Positions 22,101 to 34,763 of a DNA stretch of 64,000 nt are shown here, one piece after another; position 1 is the first letter of the stretch; each line of letters opens with the position of its first letter. The position numbers and the translations under genes are program-made. Origin of the DNA: Acestrorhynchus altus (taxonomy: Eukaryota > Chordata > Actinopteri > Characiformes > Acestrorhynchidae); contig CM067521.1 in assembly GCA_034509495.1 (NCBI GenBank), forward strand, positions 109,868-173,867, given 5' to 3'. The notes under the pieces are model-generated. The model searched no databases and was not told the DNA's origin. It saw only the letters and a program-made list of their open reading frames with translations.

Positions 22101-25100
22101 CTGTAACACACTTCGTCTCATCAGTCAGTTCCTAAAACCTCACCTGCTGTGAGTTCAGTGTTACAGTGCGAGCCCTGCCGCTGTCTGGCTGAAATGTGAT
22201 ATACAGTATGTGTTCATGCAGTCAGCATGGTCCTGAACCTCCAATTGCAGCCCACCAATAAAGACCAGTCATCCTACCTTGTGCGTAACCATGGCTACAC
22301 TGGCAGATCTCGGGCAGTCGGGCTGGTCGGCGTTCTCGGAGCCTAATGAGAAGACATCACACGATGCCCTTCTGACAGCAGGGGCCGCTTCAAAGAAGAG
22401 CAGAAGCTTTAACGAGAGACCATACAGTACAAAACCCACCACACAATGACCCCTTTATCTGCATTCATATATGCAGCACCTGCTGGCTTTGATCATACTG
22501 GAACACCAAGCAAGTCTGTAAGCATTCTCTGAATTCATCAATTCACATCGGCAATGTCTGGAGAAAAGCTTTCATCTCCAAAAAAACTGAAGACACACAT
22601 TCTGTAGCTTATTCTGACCTGGTCAACCGTGGGATCAACATCCAGATTTATGACAGTTCAGACACATTAAAGGCTAAATTTCTGCTCTCCCTGTCCACTC
22701 TATCAGCTCCTCTGACCAATCAGGAGCTCTTTGTGGTTCTATAATTCAGACTGTAGTTCATCTGTTTCTCTGCAGACTTTATTCTCTTCCTTTCACCCTG
22801 ATCTTCAATGATCAGGACCCCACAGGACCACCACAGAGCAGATATGATGTGGGTGGTGGGTCATTCTCAACACTGCAGTCACACCGACATGGTGGTGGTG
22901 TGTTAGTGTGTGTTGCTGGTACGAGTGGATCAGACACAGCAGTGCTGCTGGAGTGTTTAAACACTGTGTCCACTCACTGTCCACTCTATCAGACACTCCT
23001 ACCGAGTGTGTCTCCACCTTGTAGATGTAAAGTCAGAGACAGAAGCTCATCTGTTTCTGCACAGTTTGTGTTGGTCGTCCTCTAGTCCTTCATCAGTGCT
23101 CACAGGACGCTGCTCACAGGACGCTGTCGGCTGGACATTTCTGGGGGGTTTAAACACTCCAGCAGCTCTGCTGTGTCTGATATGTGTATGCACAGTGTTA
23201 AGTGGTAGGGTACATGTTTAGCAACACTATTCAGCTCCTGTCCTGACAGGTCATGTTGTTCCTGCAGTGACATCATGTGCTGTATCTACAGGCGAGTGCT
23301 TGATGTTTCAGTGTTTACGGTCTGAGAGGCAGCCTGCTGGTACCTGGCTCACACTGGTTTTCCTGCGACTGCCGCAGTCTTCTCCTCTCTCTGGCTGACA
23401 GAAGGCGATTCTGTAAGTGAAGCAGATCAGTCAGTACTGCGACCGATGCCCGCACACCGACGCTCGCCAACCGCACACCATCGGCTCCATTCACATTACA
23501 GCCTCATTACTCAGTCAGGTCATTATACCGAACGGTATAACGAGGTGAAATGTTCGTGGTGAGGATAAGGTGTGGAGATGTGTAACATACTGTAACAGAG
23601 AGATGTACGTGATAGCAGCAGTTATAGGGGATGATCCAGTGTCTGTGTGCCGAGTACTCAATTACATACCAGGCTGAAGGTACTGTGAACTTACCTCCAT
23701 GCTCATGCTTTCAAAATAAAAGTATCTTCTCACATGCAGTATAATTTTTGGGTGAGACAAATGCAGCTGTTTTCAGTTTTCTGTGGCACATATTCACCCT
23801 GAGAACTGCACATGTAACGTTACTGCCAGACTGGACAATGAAATACAGCATTAACCGTAATTATCCTTCTGTTTACGTCACCTCCCCTGTATGAAGTCTA
23901 TTTACTCATACAGCCTGATCAGTTGTTGCCTCGACTGTAGTTCTTTCTACAGTCATAAATTATCTGTACAGCCTTTACTGTCCCGTTGAGTCTCATATCT
24001 AATAGCTTGATAAATTTGATTGTACACAGCGACTGCCATCTTACTGTTGATGTAAACGACGCCTGTTCTGCTTGGCTGTGCTGAATTACGTCTCTTTCTA
24101 AGAGCTTTTACCATTTAGCAGGTTTATAATCTCACTGCTCTGGATTCACAGAGCTCCTTCCTTTTATGTAGGCCGTGATTTGAATGTGCGGTAAGCGTCC
24201 CACCTGTGGGGCAGGCCGGCTGCAGGACTCCGAGTGTGAAGAGCGTTTATCCTCAGCGTTTACTGATGGTGAATCTTCAGGTAGGGGAGGGAGGGGCCTG
24301 CAGTTAGCTGCTTTCTCCTATATTCAGGTTACGTACAGTGAGAACAGAAAGAGATGAGCTCTCAGAGACATTCCCATCAGGGCTGCAATCAGCAGATCGA
24401 TAAACCAGTCTTTATGTAGGACACTCACTGTGCTCTGAATGTCTCCAGCCGTCTCTCTCCTTCTCTGCCTGCGCTGACGGGACACGGATGGCTCAGAGGA
24501 AGAGGAGGGAGGATGAAGAGGTGAAGCTCTGTGCCCAAAGTGAGCGGACGCTGGCTCTGGGTTGTGAAGCTCCTGAATGAATAACAAGAATGATCAACAC
24601 AATGTTGATAAACTAATTACGCTTCAGTGGATAGTTTCACAAAAACCCACATCTACACTGATCAGCCGAACATTATGACCACCTCCTTCTTTCTCCTCTC
24701 TCTGTCCATCCAATCAGCTCCTCTGACCACACAGGAGCTCTTTGTGGTTCTATAATTCCAGACTGTAGTTCATCTGTTTCTCTGCAGACTTTATTCTCCT
24801 CCTTTCACCCTGATCTTCAATGATCAGGACCCCACAGGACCACCACAGAGCAGATATGATGTGGGTGGTGGGTCGTTCTCAGCACTGCAGTCACACTGAC
24901 ATGGTGGTGGTGTGTTAGTGTGTGTTGCTGTTACGAGTGGATCACACACAGCAGTGCTGCTGGAGTGTTTAAACCAGTGTTTCAGTGGGATCATGAGGAG
25001 AGAGCTGGTAGATTTGATCTGTAATCTAGTGGTCATTTGTATAATAATTTGGAACGTGGTGTCTTAATCTTAAGCACACTTATTAACGTGGGTTTGGAGT

Positions 25101-28100
25101 CTTTGTTCTGTCCCCTCGTGTCTGGCAGCCATGATTAGTCTGCAGCCACTGTTCTTATTGCATCCAGACATTTGTGGTGTGTGTTCAGTGTTTATATATC
25201 CCTTTGTTTGCTCTGAACACAATACACATTCGAGTTAAACTGGGTAATTTGACATTTTTAATGTGTTAAATATCTGAAATATCTTACCGTCAGGACTACT
25301 GGAACAAATGGCTCAAGCAGTTTGTCTGTAGACTCTAAACTGCTCTGTAAAATGAAGAAGACATGCAGTAACTGAGTGTCTGTAATAATGAAAAATGCAC
25401 TGACCTCCATTTCAATACAGAGAATAACTTACTCTTCTCTCTGCCGTGTGACTTTTTGCAGAGACGTCCCTCGGGGCAGTCCTTGTTCTGAGGTCCCCTG
25501 TGGCCTCTGATCTGGCCTGGTTCTCCAGCTTTATCTCCTTAGCTGTATTTTCCATCTCGGCCTGCTGCAGCAGTTTCAGAGTGTCCTCCTCCACTGCCTC
25601 ACAGGAATTAGGAACCACATTCTCTTTAGAAGGCTTCAGTCTGTCTGCAGGCTTCAGTGGTGCATCTCCACTGGGGTGTTGGGGTAGGACTGGATGTGTT
25701 AACAGGTCATTCTCTTTGCTGTGGTCACCCAACACCTGTTTCCTAGGGTGTGGCTCAGGAGTGGTCAGATCCTCTTTCTCCTTCTCCTCTCTCCCTCTCC
25801 ACCCGGAGATGAAAGGTGGCTGGCTGGGTGCTGGTCGGGGTGGTTTCGCTTTCCTTGGGTTGTGTTTGGCATCTGGGGTTTGGAGGTCAATGTTTACTTT
25901 GCTGATGGTTGCTAGGGCATCCTGGTTGGAGGATTTAGGGGGCAGTGGTGTGTTCGGTAGGGCATGGTCCTGGGCACTGTTGTGTTCACAGTGATTGTTT
26001 TCTTCTGACTGGAAAAAAAACCCATCAGAACCAACAGTTTTGATAATTACACTGTAAAACCCAAAAAAAACAACAACAATTTATTTATACCATGTTTTTA
26101 TCCATTTTCTCTGTTTGGTAGTTCCAAATAACCCATCCTCAGTTTCTGGATAATATTTATAATTTTCTAGCTTCAGCAACTTTGCACATCATGTTATAAC
26201 TGTTTACTTTGCAGTTTTGCAAACAAACAAACAAACAAATTAATGTCCTACGTGCTAATTTAAGTGGTATGTTATTCACTCGACTCAGTGTTGCAATGCC
26301 TTGGCTTTTGAGTGCCTCCTTGTGGCAACATTCAGAATGCAGCTTGTGTTGCATTACCAACTGTATGTGTTTCTGACCGAAGAGATAAATTATGAAGGTC
26401 AATAAATAAAAGCCATATCCTGCTAAAATTAACCACCCACAGAAAACACGATTTTAACTGAATTTATATTGTGGATAAAGGTGCGTTTTACCCCTTTTCC
26501 TCTGTTTTTTGGCGAAGAGTTGAGGCTGTGATGGGAATTCTCCTGTTTCGGATCAACATTAGGAGCGTTGTTAGATTTGCTGTTCGTCGCCTTCTTTCGG
26601 GATTTGGCAGTTTTTCTGTAGAATAGCAGCACTGATTACAGAATCTAGACAACATTTACATGTGTGATCTACAACTACATGCTCAAAAGTATCCGGACAC
26701 CTCGTCTAATGAGTGGACTCTGCTATGCTCTGGAGCAGCCACATGTAAATGAGTGGCATTTGTGATCAAGAACCTGAACACACTACATCTCTTGTGGCTG
26801 AATGTGTCAACCTATACTGTAACGTCTTTCCAGAAATGTAGAGGCCGTTACTGCAGAAAACAGGGTTCGGTATTAACGCCCTAAACCGCATGAACAGGTG
26901 TCTGCAAACTTCTGACCATGATAAGCAATCAGGCTGGTTTAGGTACGTACTCTTTGGTGGCCTCCAGAAAGATGGCGATTTGCTGTTTGATGTACGGCTG
27001 CCGTAGAATGTGTTTGACGTCTGGCCTGTCCTCTGGCCTCTTGCACAGCATGCGCTTTATCAGCTCCCCCAGCTGAGGATCGTATTTACTCGGCATCTGT
27101 GGTAACTGTGGAAAATGAAGCGATACAAAAACGAGACCCCCTGAGAAATCCCGAAATAACTACAGCCCCAAAAATCCAGTCATCCAGTAAACCAATGAAC
27201 AGCAACGCTGCACAGCGACAGGAGCGAGCCTGGTTTGGAGGTACGTCCGAGTTACCTTGCCCTCGATGATCCTGTATGCGAGTGAGTTCATGTCTTTTGC
27301 GTTAAAGGCGTGTTTCAGAGTGGCCATCTCGTAGACACAGCAGCCCAGAGCCCACACGTCCGACTGCACGGAGAACACGAAGGATTTTAACCAGATAGAA
27401 AAGATTTAACAGCCAAACAAAAACCTTCTGAAATGAACCTTTTCTTCTTCAAAACACAGCTCAGAAAAATCCAGACTCATCAGCCAAACAATTAGTCACC
27501 TGGACTGTTTAAGGTGATAGTAACTTCAGGCTCCAGCAGATGGCGCTGCATGGGTCTGTAAATACCTGCAGGGTGTGCTAGGGGATGGGACAGTGCAGTG
27601 AAGGTCTCGGTGGATGTGTGGAAAATCAAAGCAGAGGTTGATGATTGGCTGAAAGGACTGATGTCATGTGCACTGAAGGAAACAGTGTGAAGGAAGGAGC
27701 TGAAACTGCAGATGTACGGAAGCGTCGCTCATACTGGTCCACCAGCACAAATCCCAGTCTACAGGACGCTCTCCTCAGAACTGTGGCCCAAACACCAAAC
27801 TCACGGCCAGAGACCGCTGGGGGGTTTCACAGCAGGTTCTTCAAAACCAGCTTCTGAAAGAACCCTCCACAGGGAACGGTAGACCATCAACATCTGGAGC
27901 AGAGGGGAGCTGGTAGACCAGTATGAGGGTGCCTAAAGTGACCAACTTAAACATACCGACCACTGGGAAAGTTTATGCAGCACTTCCCTTTCTCCACGTT
28001 TCGTTTTGTTACAACTTTATTCCAAAATACATTCATTTTCCCTCTAAATTCTACACACAAACCCCCACGAAGACAAAGTGAGAAACGATTGTTTGAAATC

Positions 28101-29642
28101 TTTGTAAATTGATTAAAAATAAAACAAAAATAGAACATGTCCATAAGTTTCCACCGGCTTTACCACGGCACTCCACTGATCATCCTTCAGATGTTTCTAC
28201 AGCTTGATTGGACACGATTTGGAAAGACACACCTGTTAAGACATGAAGTCTAAGGAACTGTGTGTAGACCTCTGAGACAGGATTGTATCATAACAAAATG
28301 TGCAAAAAGTGAAGCGCTGTCAGTACCGGACGCTCTGCACTGGGGCTTAATCTGCTGTCCTTAATGAACGTGACTGGTCACTTCTCCAGGTGTAGTTGAT
28401 CACCTGTATCCGATGCAGCACTCTTACCTGCGTACAGTCTGTGGTATCAGAGGTTCAATAACGCTCGGGTCCTGCTGTTCTCTATTCTCTTCATATACGT
28501 CTTAGTGTCTTATTTTCGTAACTATTTTTGGTTGAACAACATTATGATATTTTGTTGTTCTGTGATTTATAAGGTCACATTAAACATGATTTCAGCAATG
28601 ATGCAACATGTCATCCGATAATGTCTCCGGCTGATGTTTCTTCATGAATTAATCTGCTGGTTATTTACTGATTTACTGATTCACTGATTGATTTTTAAAG
28701 CTGCATATGGTTAGAAATTGGTGGGAATATCTCATCAGCTGTACAGGATATGATGACCATCAATTTTCATACCATGATGCAGGTCAAACCGATACCACTG
28801 CAACCCTATATCTGGATAAACCTGAAACTGAGATAGGTTTTAATGTCCTGTACATGCTGTACGCATCAGGATGGATGATGATATCGATCTTGTTCCATGG
28901 TCGTGTAAGAGGTACTGGGAGAAGCAGGATGGTCATAGTTAGTCAAATGGTGCCCATCATCTAATGTGTTATTTAGATTAGACTCCAGGGCAGATCAACA
29001 GTAGTGATAACTCTTGGTGAACGGATTCCGTTCAGAATTCCGAGATAACTGGGTCACTGCGCTACCTTGTAGTTGTAAGGCTTGTTGGAGAAGAGCTCGG
29101 GACTCATGTAGTAAGGTGTTCCAATCAGGGTGCTGGCCATATCGTTCTGGTTCTCCAGCACGCGGGCAATGCCCAGGTCACCCACTTTTATTATGTTGGT
29201 CCTGGTCAAGAAGATGTTCTGTGTTTTCAGATCTCGATGCAAGATGTGTTTCTCATGCAAATACTGTCGACCAAAATAAAAACATCATTTTAATGATAAG
29301 GTGATCATCTGTAATCCTCACATCATCCACCTCTACACGAAGCCCCGAACCTCTGCCCTGACGAGAGCACCATACCTGAAGAGCCATGGCTATCTGGACG
29401 AACCACTCCACCACCTGCCTCTCGGGCAGCAGCTCTCCTTTCTGCTGTTTGAGACGGTGATAGAGGTCACCCCCCTCACAGAAGCCCATCACTATGTACA
29501 GCTGACAGTCTTCCCCTTCCCATGATTCCCTGTAGGTCACAATGTTTGGGTGTTTGAGCTGAGACAGGAGCTGAGCTTCCTGCTCCGCCGCTCGCCTCTC
29601 ACGCTTCGAGGAGGTCCTCAGGTTCAACTTCTTAATGACATA
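19138..29642 (-). CDS. nek4: NIMA-related kinase 4, lacking first exon
   Basis: Ser/Thr kinase of the NIMA family, linked to cilia, microtubules and DNA-damage responses. Fifteen minus-strand exons: 29376-29642, 29066-29263, 27256-27363, 26951-27105, 26492-26615, 25433-26008, 25288-25344, 24429-24572, 24204-24317, 23344-23410, 22278-22342, 21292-21380, 20575-20774, 19744-19877, 19138-19236. They join in phase to 798 aa plus stop (human 841). The kinase part shows YVIKK (ATP-binding Lys), HRDLKTQN, GDLG, STLIGTPYYMSPE and SDVWALGCCVYEMATLKHAF. The tail has SRQRRQRRRE, LLSARERRRLRQSQE, SSSTSSTERSEGDY, FKLNRKYRDTLMLHGK and the C-terminal KYKTYAVMVQQLKFFED, all close to human NEK4. Exon 24204-24317 is the least conserved and is supported mainly by phase and splice sites. 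The first exon, with the glycine loop (about 31 residues), is not seen and probably lies in the N gap at 30254-30753. Confidence 0.95.
20180..20280 (+). repeat. GC-box repeat, locus 1 (2 units)
   Basis: Two copies of a ~50-bp unit containing cagccccgccccctctctct followed by gatcagtcagagtctgtatg. It is preceded by a flank (aacccaatatctgg … gtgtcatcag) that is also found at locus 2 (31770-31810). It lies in nek4 intron sequence. Confidence 0.85.
21079..21150 (-). tRNA. tRNA-Glu (anticodon CTC), in nek4 intron
   Basis: 72-nt tRNA on the minus strand, the same as the two at 13820 and 14055 except for one C-to-T change in the T stem (CTGGG pairs with CCCGG through a U-G wobble). A and B boxes and anticodon CTC are intact. 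The 3' flank is tttcc… rather than a long T-run, so the terminator is weaker. About 55 bases of 5' flank (to 21205) match the other two copies. It is in the same orientation as nek4. Confidence 0.92.
22695..23185. mobile_element. Family A inverted-repeat element in nek4 intron
   Basis: Contains gctcctctgaccaatcagga, ggaccccacaggaccaccac, tacgagtggatcagacacag, gtccactctatcagacactc and the second-half block gtttaaacactccagcagc. The element's ends are worn. Confidence 0.85.
24675..24980. mobile_element. Family A element, left half, nek4 intron
   Basis: Starts at a terminal motif (cattatgaccacctccttc) and stops at 'ctgctggagtgtttaaacc'. The right half is missing. Confidence 0.85.
26683..26960. 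mobile_element. Short Tc1-like non-autonomous remnant in nek4 intron
   Basis: Begins with 'gctcaaaagtatccggacac', a common fish Tc1-type terminal sequence. Then comes sequence without coding capacity and a scrap resembling the opposite end near 26900 (gtgtctgcaaacttctgacc). Boundaries are approximate. Confidence 0.5.
27364..29065 (-). other. nek4 intron with Tc1-type terminal sequence
   Basis: 1.7-kb intron. At 27945-28300 it carries 'caactttattccaaaataca' and 'ctctaaattctacacacaaa', terminal sequence of a Tc1-like family also seen at 63790-64000. I recognise nothing in 28300-29065, which is AT-rich. Confidence 0.6.
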
Positions 29643-29783
29643 CTGAGATTGATGGAGGAGCAGAAGAAGCCCATTAGTTCAGACAGTGACAGCTGACCTG
29701 CTCTGAGGCTGCTGAGATATCTGAGGTATTATACGCAATGACTTATAACATCAAAATATTCAGTTAAATTCTACAGTTACAGA

Positions 29784-29786
<3 letters not shown>

Positions 29787-29830
<44 letters not shown>

Positions 29831-29931
29831 AGACAGAGAGAAACAGAGAGAGAGAAAGAACAGAGAGAGAGAAAGAACAGAGAGCGAGAGAAAGAGAGAG
29901 AAAGAGGAACAGAGAGAGAGAGAAAGAGAGA
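29787..29931. repeat. GA/GAAA purine tract
   Basis: (GA)n with interspersed cagagaga and gaaagaga words. It lies in the nek4 first intron, close to another GA tract at 30201-30253 that runs into the assembly gap. Confidence 0.95.
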
Positions 29932-30198
29932 CACCCTACTGACCACAGCCACCCTAAACCACTGTAAATAACAATGTAAATCTATGTGTACACATGTATA
30001 TATGTATGTATATCTGAATATATATATATATATGTCTTGAGAATCTTTAATAGCATTATATATATATATTATTATTATTATTATTTATTTATTTATTTTT
30101 ATTGTTTTATTGTCCAATTGTAATGTTTCTGTGCTTTGGCACAACATTGTAAAAAGAACAGTCACAACAATAAAGCAAACTTAAATTGAAATTTAAAT

Positions 30199-30234
<36 letters not shown>

Positions 30235-30253
30235 TGTGTGTGTACAGAGAGAG

Positions 30254-30753
30254 NNNNNNNNNNNNNNNNNNNNNNNNNNNNNNNNNNNNNNNNNNNNNNN
30301 NNNNNNNNNNNNNNNNNNNNNNNNNNNNNNNNNNNNNNNNNNNNNNNNNNNNNNNNNNNNNNNNNNNNNNNNNNNNNNNNNNNNNNNNNNNNNNNNNNNN
30401 NNNNNNNNNNNNNNNNNNNNNNNNNNNNNNNNNNNNNNNNNNNNNNNNNNNNNNNNNNNNNNNNNNNNNNNNNNNNNNNNNNNNNNNNNNNNNNNNNNNN
30501 NNNNNNNNNNNNNNNNNNNNNNNNNNNNNNNNNNNNNNNNNNNNNNNNNNNNNNNNNNNNNNNNNNNNNNNNNNNNNNNNNNNNNNNNNNNNNNNNNNNN
30601 NNNNNNNNNNNNNNNNNNNNNNNNNNNNNNNNNNNNNNNNNNNNNNNNNNNNNNNNNNNNNNNNNNNNNNNNNNNNNNNNNNNNNNNNNNNNNNNNNNNN
30701 NNNNNNNNNNNNNNNNNNNNNNNNNNNNNNNNNNNNNNNNNNNNNNNNNNNNN
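30254..30753. other. Assembly gap, 500 N
   Basis: Exactly 500 undetermined bases, a length often used for gaps of unknown size. The left edge is a GA tract and the right edge is a CA-rich tract (30754-30920), which explains the assembly failure. The nek4 first coding exon is expected here or nearby. Confidence 0.99.
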
Positions 30754-30920
30754 CACACACACACTCACACACACACTCACACACACACTCACACACACAC
30801 ACTCACACACACACACTCACACACACACACTCACACACACACACTCACACACACACTCACACACACTCACACACACACTCACACACACACACACACACAC
30901 ACTCACACACACACTCACAC
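30754..30920. repeat. CACACACTCA tandem repeat
   Basis: About 167 bases of (CA)n regularly interrupted by 'ctca'. It adjoins the gap. Confidence 0.97.
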
Positions 30921-31790
30921 GGGGGGGCCCATCCAACACGTTCTGGGACCATCTCGACTGAGTCCTGCTTTAAGATATTCCGAACCTGCCTCACAATCTG
31001 AATTTCGCCAGAGGAGCTGCTAATTGGTCGAACAGGAAAGGGCTCGTTTCCCAACCGAACACGTCTGCGCAATCAGGCCGACGGCGGGCTGGTCAGGTGA
31101 CCTGGAAGAAGCACGGATGATTGAGCTGGGCGCCGGGGTCACGGCTGGGTCATCATAACCCTCTCAAAAGTGAACCAGATGGGGAGGAATCAGCATTCTA
31201 CATCTCACTGCTTCAGAGGACGGATTACGGAGCGTTTAGCCGGTCGTGAGCCGCAGCCCTGCTTTCCTTAGAGAAGCCCAAACCTCGGTCACTCCAGAAG
31301 ATCTGAGCCCCTCTGTGGACACTGCCTTTACTGTCCATTCTTCAACCTTTAGAGCTCGAGGCCCATCCTGAGAGATGTTTTCATAGAGTGATACTTTAAT
31401 TCCCCAAAACATTAGAAAAGTGTTTACAGAGACACTGTCCTTTTCAGGAGATCCTACTCTAATGTCTTCAGTTCAGATCCAAAGGTCCACAGAATTTAAA
31501 CGAATGGATCTGATCATGTATTGATCAAATATTTAATTTAGTTGCTTAGAAACACAAACACACTTTCTATGACAGAAATCCTGCTGGGAGATGATCAGAC
31601 TGGTATTGAGGTAAATGTTCTGTAATGATTAGACTGATGAATATTTATAAGCATAACTCAATACAATAAAAAAATGAATATCATTATTATTTTATTACTT
31701 ATGGATGTTTCAGTATTTTCTTCTCAAACTTGTGTGAACAAAGAAAGACAGCAAACAGATCCTCCTTTCTCATTTTACTCTAACCCAATA
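30921..31790. other. Intergenic sequence 5' of nek4
   Basis: Between the gap-side CA tract and the GC-box repeat. The first 300 bases are moderately GC-rich and could include the nek4 promoter or 5' untranslated exon, but I found no kinase exon there. No RNA gene or known repeat is seen. Confidence 0.4.
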
Positions 31791-31794
31791 TTTG

Positions 31795-31915
31795 GATTAG
31801 TGATGTCATCAGCCCCGCCCCCTCTCTCTGATCAGTCAGAGTCTGTGTGCAGGTTGATCATCAGCCCCGCCCCCTCTCTCTGATCAGTCAGAGTCTGTAT
31901 GCAGGTTGATCATGT
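31795..31915 (+). repeat. GC-box repeat, locus 2 (2 units)
   Basis: Two units of cagccccgccccctctctct plus gatcagtcagagtctgtgtg. They are preceded by taacccaatatttggattag and followed by 'cagagcagtaaacatgcact'. The same flanks occur at locus 1 and locus 4 respectively, so the repeat moves with its flanks. Confidence 0.88.
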
Positions 31916-32499
31916 TCATGTACACAGAGCAGTAAACATGCACTGGAAGCTCCTTTGATATTTAAACTGGGATTTAATTCAGATGGAAACGAGTGAATCT
32001 GAGCTGCTTTCTGAACTGAATTACTGACTGAATTCATCACAGTATTGTCATTTATGATCATCATGTCTAAGCCTAGAAGTGTTCGACTGGCCTCAGATTG
32101 TAGATCTTACGTTCTCAGAGTTAAGATTTAAAGCTTCTCAACGTTATCACAACGCAGCGTCAATGTTGAACAGTTGATGTCTGACCCCAGTGAAGTCAAA
32201 TTGTTGAATTTCTCATCAGAAGTATGACTTTTTACTTAAATCTACCTTTTGATTTCCTTTTTGATGGAGTTGAACGAAACCTTTCTGAGCAGAACAGCAA
32301 CTCTCTGGACCACCTGATATAGTGCAAGTGGGGAAGTGCATCAATTGGCTTCTTGCTCAGTGTTGTGGTGAAACCATCTCAGAAGTTGGGCTTCCTCTTT
32401 AGCCCTGGTGGTATTTATACGCCTCTCTGAAGGGGGAACTGCAGAGCACAGTGGCCTCAGGCTTGGTTTATGTCGTAAAACATTGCACATGTCACCATT

Positions 32500-33165
32500 G
32501 CTATCTGATGCAGATAACCAGGCGTCATAAATGTCCACAAAGTGCTGTCTTTCAGGGCCATCTCTCTGTTAGCAACACACAACTGCCTTATTTCAGTGCC
32601 CTTCGGACTGGTCAGGACAGCGGATGAAAAGGATTCCTGTTTCAATGTGATGAGGACCACACGATATGGGCAAAATATCAGTACTAAGACTTTGATTCAG
32701 GAATTTGTATCATTTCTGTAGAAATGCACTGCCAATAAAATGGGACACTGTGAAGGTGCTAAGGCCCCACTGCTGGACAACAGTTAGAGCAAATTCACTC
32801 AATTTCAGAAAATGACTGCACCCATAAGGACTCAACCGTCTGAAATGGTGTCGTACCAGACTATCATCGTCTCTCGGTGGCAGTGGGTCATCTTCAGTGA
32901 CGAGTCCAGCTTTTGTCTTGGAGACAACCAACAAATCCGTGTGGAGGTTTGTTTGTCACGATACAGAACCTATCGTTGGACGTGACTTCATCAGTGCTCT
33001 TTTGGCCAAATGCAATCAAATCCAACCTTCCAAAATTAAGTGAAAAACTGGAGAGTAGAGTCATAATAGCAGAGTTTGGGGAACCAAGTCTTTTTTTTTT
33101 TTTTTTTTTTTTTTTTAAGAATGATCGGATAAGCAAGTGTCCACAAACTTTAGCTGTAGAGTGTA
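32500..33165 (+). mobile_element. Tc1-like element remnant
   Basis: From 32887 the plus strand reads VIFSDESSFCLGDNQQIRV, the second-catalytic-Asp region of Tc1 transposases. The right end near 33140 (aagtgtccacaaactttagc) matches the terminal sequence common in fish Tc1-type repeats. A T25-type poly-T run sits inside (33090-33116). Heavily frameshifted. Confidence 0.75.
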
Positions 33166-34750
33166 TTTAAGGCGGCTGACCAGAACAGGAGTACATGAGT
33201 ACCTCTCAGCAGTAGACTGCGGAGGGACAAATTCAAAACCAGCAATAATAAGGACTGGCCGATCTGCAAATAAAACCAGTCTGTCTTGTCTGGACTGCTG
33301 GAAGGACTCCTGTGGTTATGGGAGGAATATTTCATCACACAGTGCATCACACCATTCCACATGCAGGGCTGAGTAGCTTCAGTCCTGACACGGCAACCAC
33401 CCTGACCCCAGCCATTCTTGAAAGCACATACAATGGTTAGGGTTATCTGTGGGATTCCCTGGAAGTTCAGACAGGGAACTAGACGGGGATCTCCTGGAAT
33501 GTCTTGTGCGATTTTATTTTTACTTACAAACTCTGAAGAATTTTGTGTGGACATTAGTCAGAATTGACATTTCACACACAGATTACACTGCAGGAAAGTT
33601 CATGTGCTTTAGCAACGTAGCAGCACCCCAGACCAAAACAGTCAAAACTGTCAAACAGTCAAACTCAAAAATTTCAACCAGTGAGCAGTCTTCTCATAAC
33701 ATCTCTGGCATGCATCTGTACTGTCAATACTCTTTAATAGGACTTCTCCCCAAGAAGGTCTCGTGTCTCAGACGTACACTCATGCACTGCGTGATAAATC
33801 ACTATGACACTTTGGTTTTAGACGCGTAAACATGGTCACCAAAGAGGATAAAACTAGCGAGTCTCTGTTTCGTCTGCAGTGACCTCACCAAAACTGTGGA
33901 AGTTCACAGCGGTTGGACAGAGGGACAAAGGTTTTAGACAATTTATGCACTTCCTGAGCCCAAGATACAAAACACAGTCAACATGTTACCAGACTGGTTA
34001 AATCACATTGGGGCTCACAGCTGATACACACACACACACACACACACACACACCCCACTCATTTCTTATTGGTTTGTAGAAATAAACAGTTTTGTCTTTA
34101 TACTCTTGTTTTTGGAAGACATTTGTCTTTTCACACTAATAGAAAATCTGTCCTAAAGGCCGCACAATTCCATCCATCCATCGTTCGAATTACATTTCCC
34201 AAATTTTATTCATTTCCTCTTTTTGGATGTGGAAATGCCTCTAAACATCCGTGGAAAGCCGTGTGTAGTTAGTTCCACTGATTTGATTTAAAGGAGCTTT
34301 ATCCAGAAGTGCACCCTGTCCTTTGCAGATGCAGAAAGTACCTGGAAAAATATCAGCTCACAGTTCCCCACATCAGCACATCCCTACTGTTAATAAGTAA
34401 CGGCTGCAGACGTTTTTGATTGACCGAACGTGGACTGCAATGTAGTTCACTGTGGATGCAAACCTCGCAGTGGAATTAGCAGACTGGTTTAGCAGAATGG
34501 CGGGAGGATAAAGAGTGTGTGACAGTTGGTTTGCATAACCCTCATCCAGAGACAGCTGTGGTCAGGGCGGTTAACACGGGGACGGGGCTTTGTGCTTCCC
34601 GGCTGTGAGCGACTGCGGTGAACCTGAGAGGGAAGCCCACTCTTTACATTTATCTGTTTAGTTTGAAAAGTTCTCAGACTCACGACATCTCTCAGCACTG
34701 AACTCCAGGTTGAGTTTTTTTTTTTCTTGTTTCTTCTGTGTTTCGAGCAG

Positions 34751-34763
34751 CCATGGGAAACCA
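34751..34763 (+). other. Candidate camk1 upstream mini-exon (speculative)
   Basis: A long pyrimidine tract (34714-34738) and an AG at 34749-34750 are followed by CCATGGGAAACCA and a strong donor, GTGAGTAT. The ATG is at 34753. Spliced to the camk1 exon at 41743 it stays open and in frame, giving MGNHFTIFDRHK before the usual MPLGEDG. MGN… could be an N-myristoylation start. There is no independent support, and chance is a real alternative. Confidence 0.2.

Noticed and set aside
30107..31023. Frames of 200-271 residues spanning the gap
   Set aside because: They consist of undetermined bases flanked by GA and CA repeats.
32913..33554. Several short frames in the nek4-camk1 interval as novel genes
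   Set aside because: They overlap a decayed Tc1 element and a poly-T run and lack splice partners or homology.
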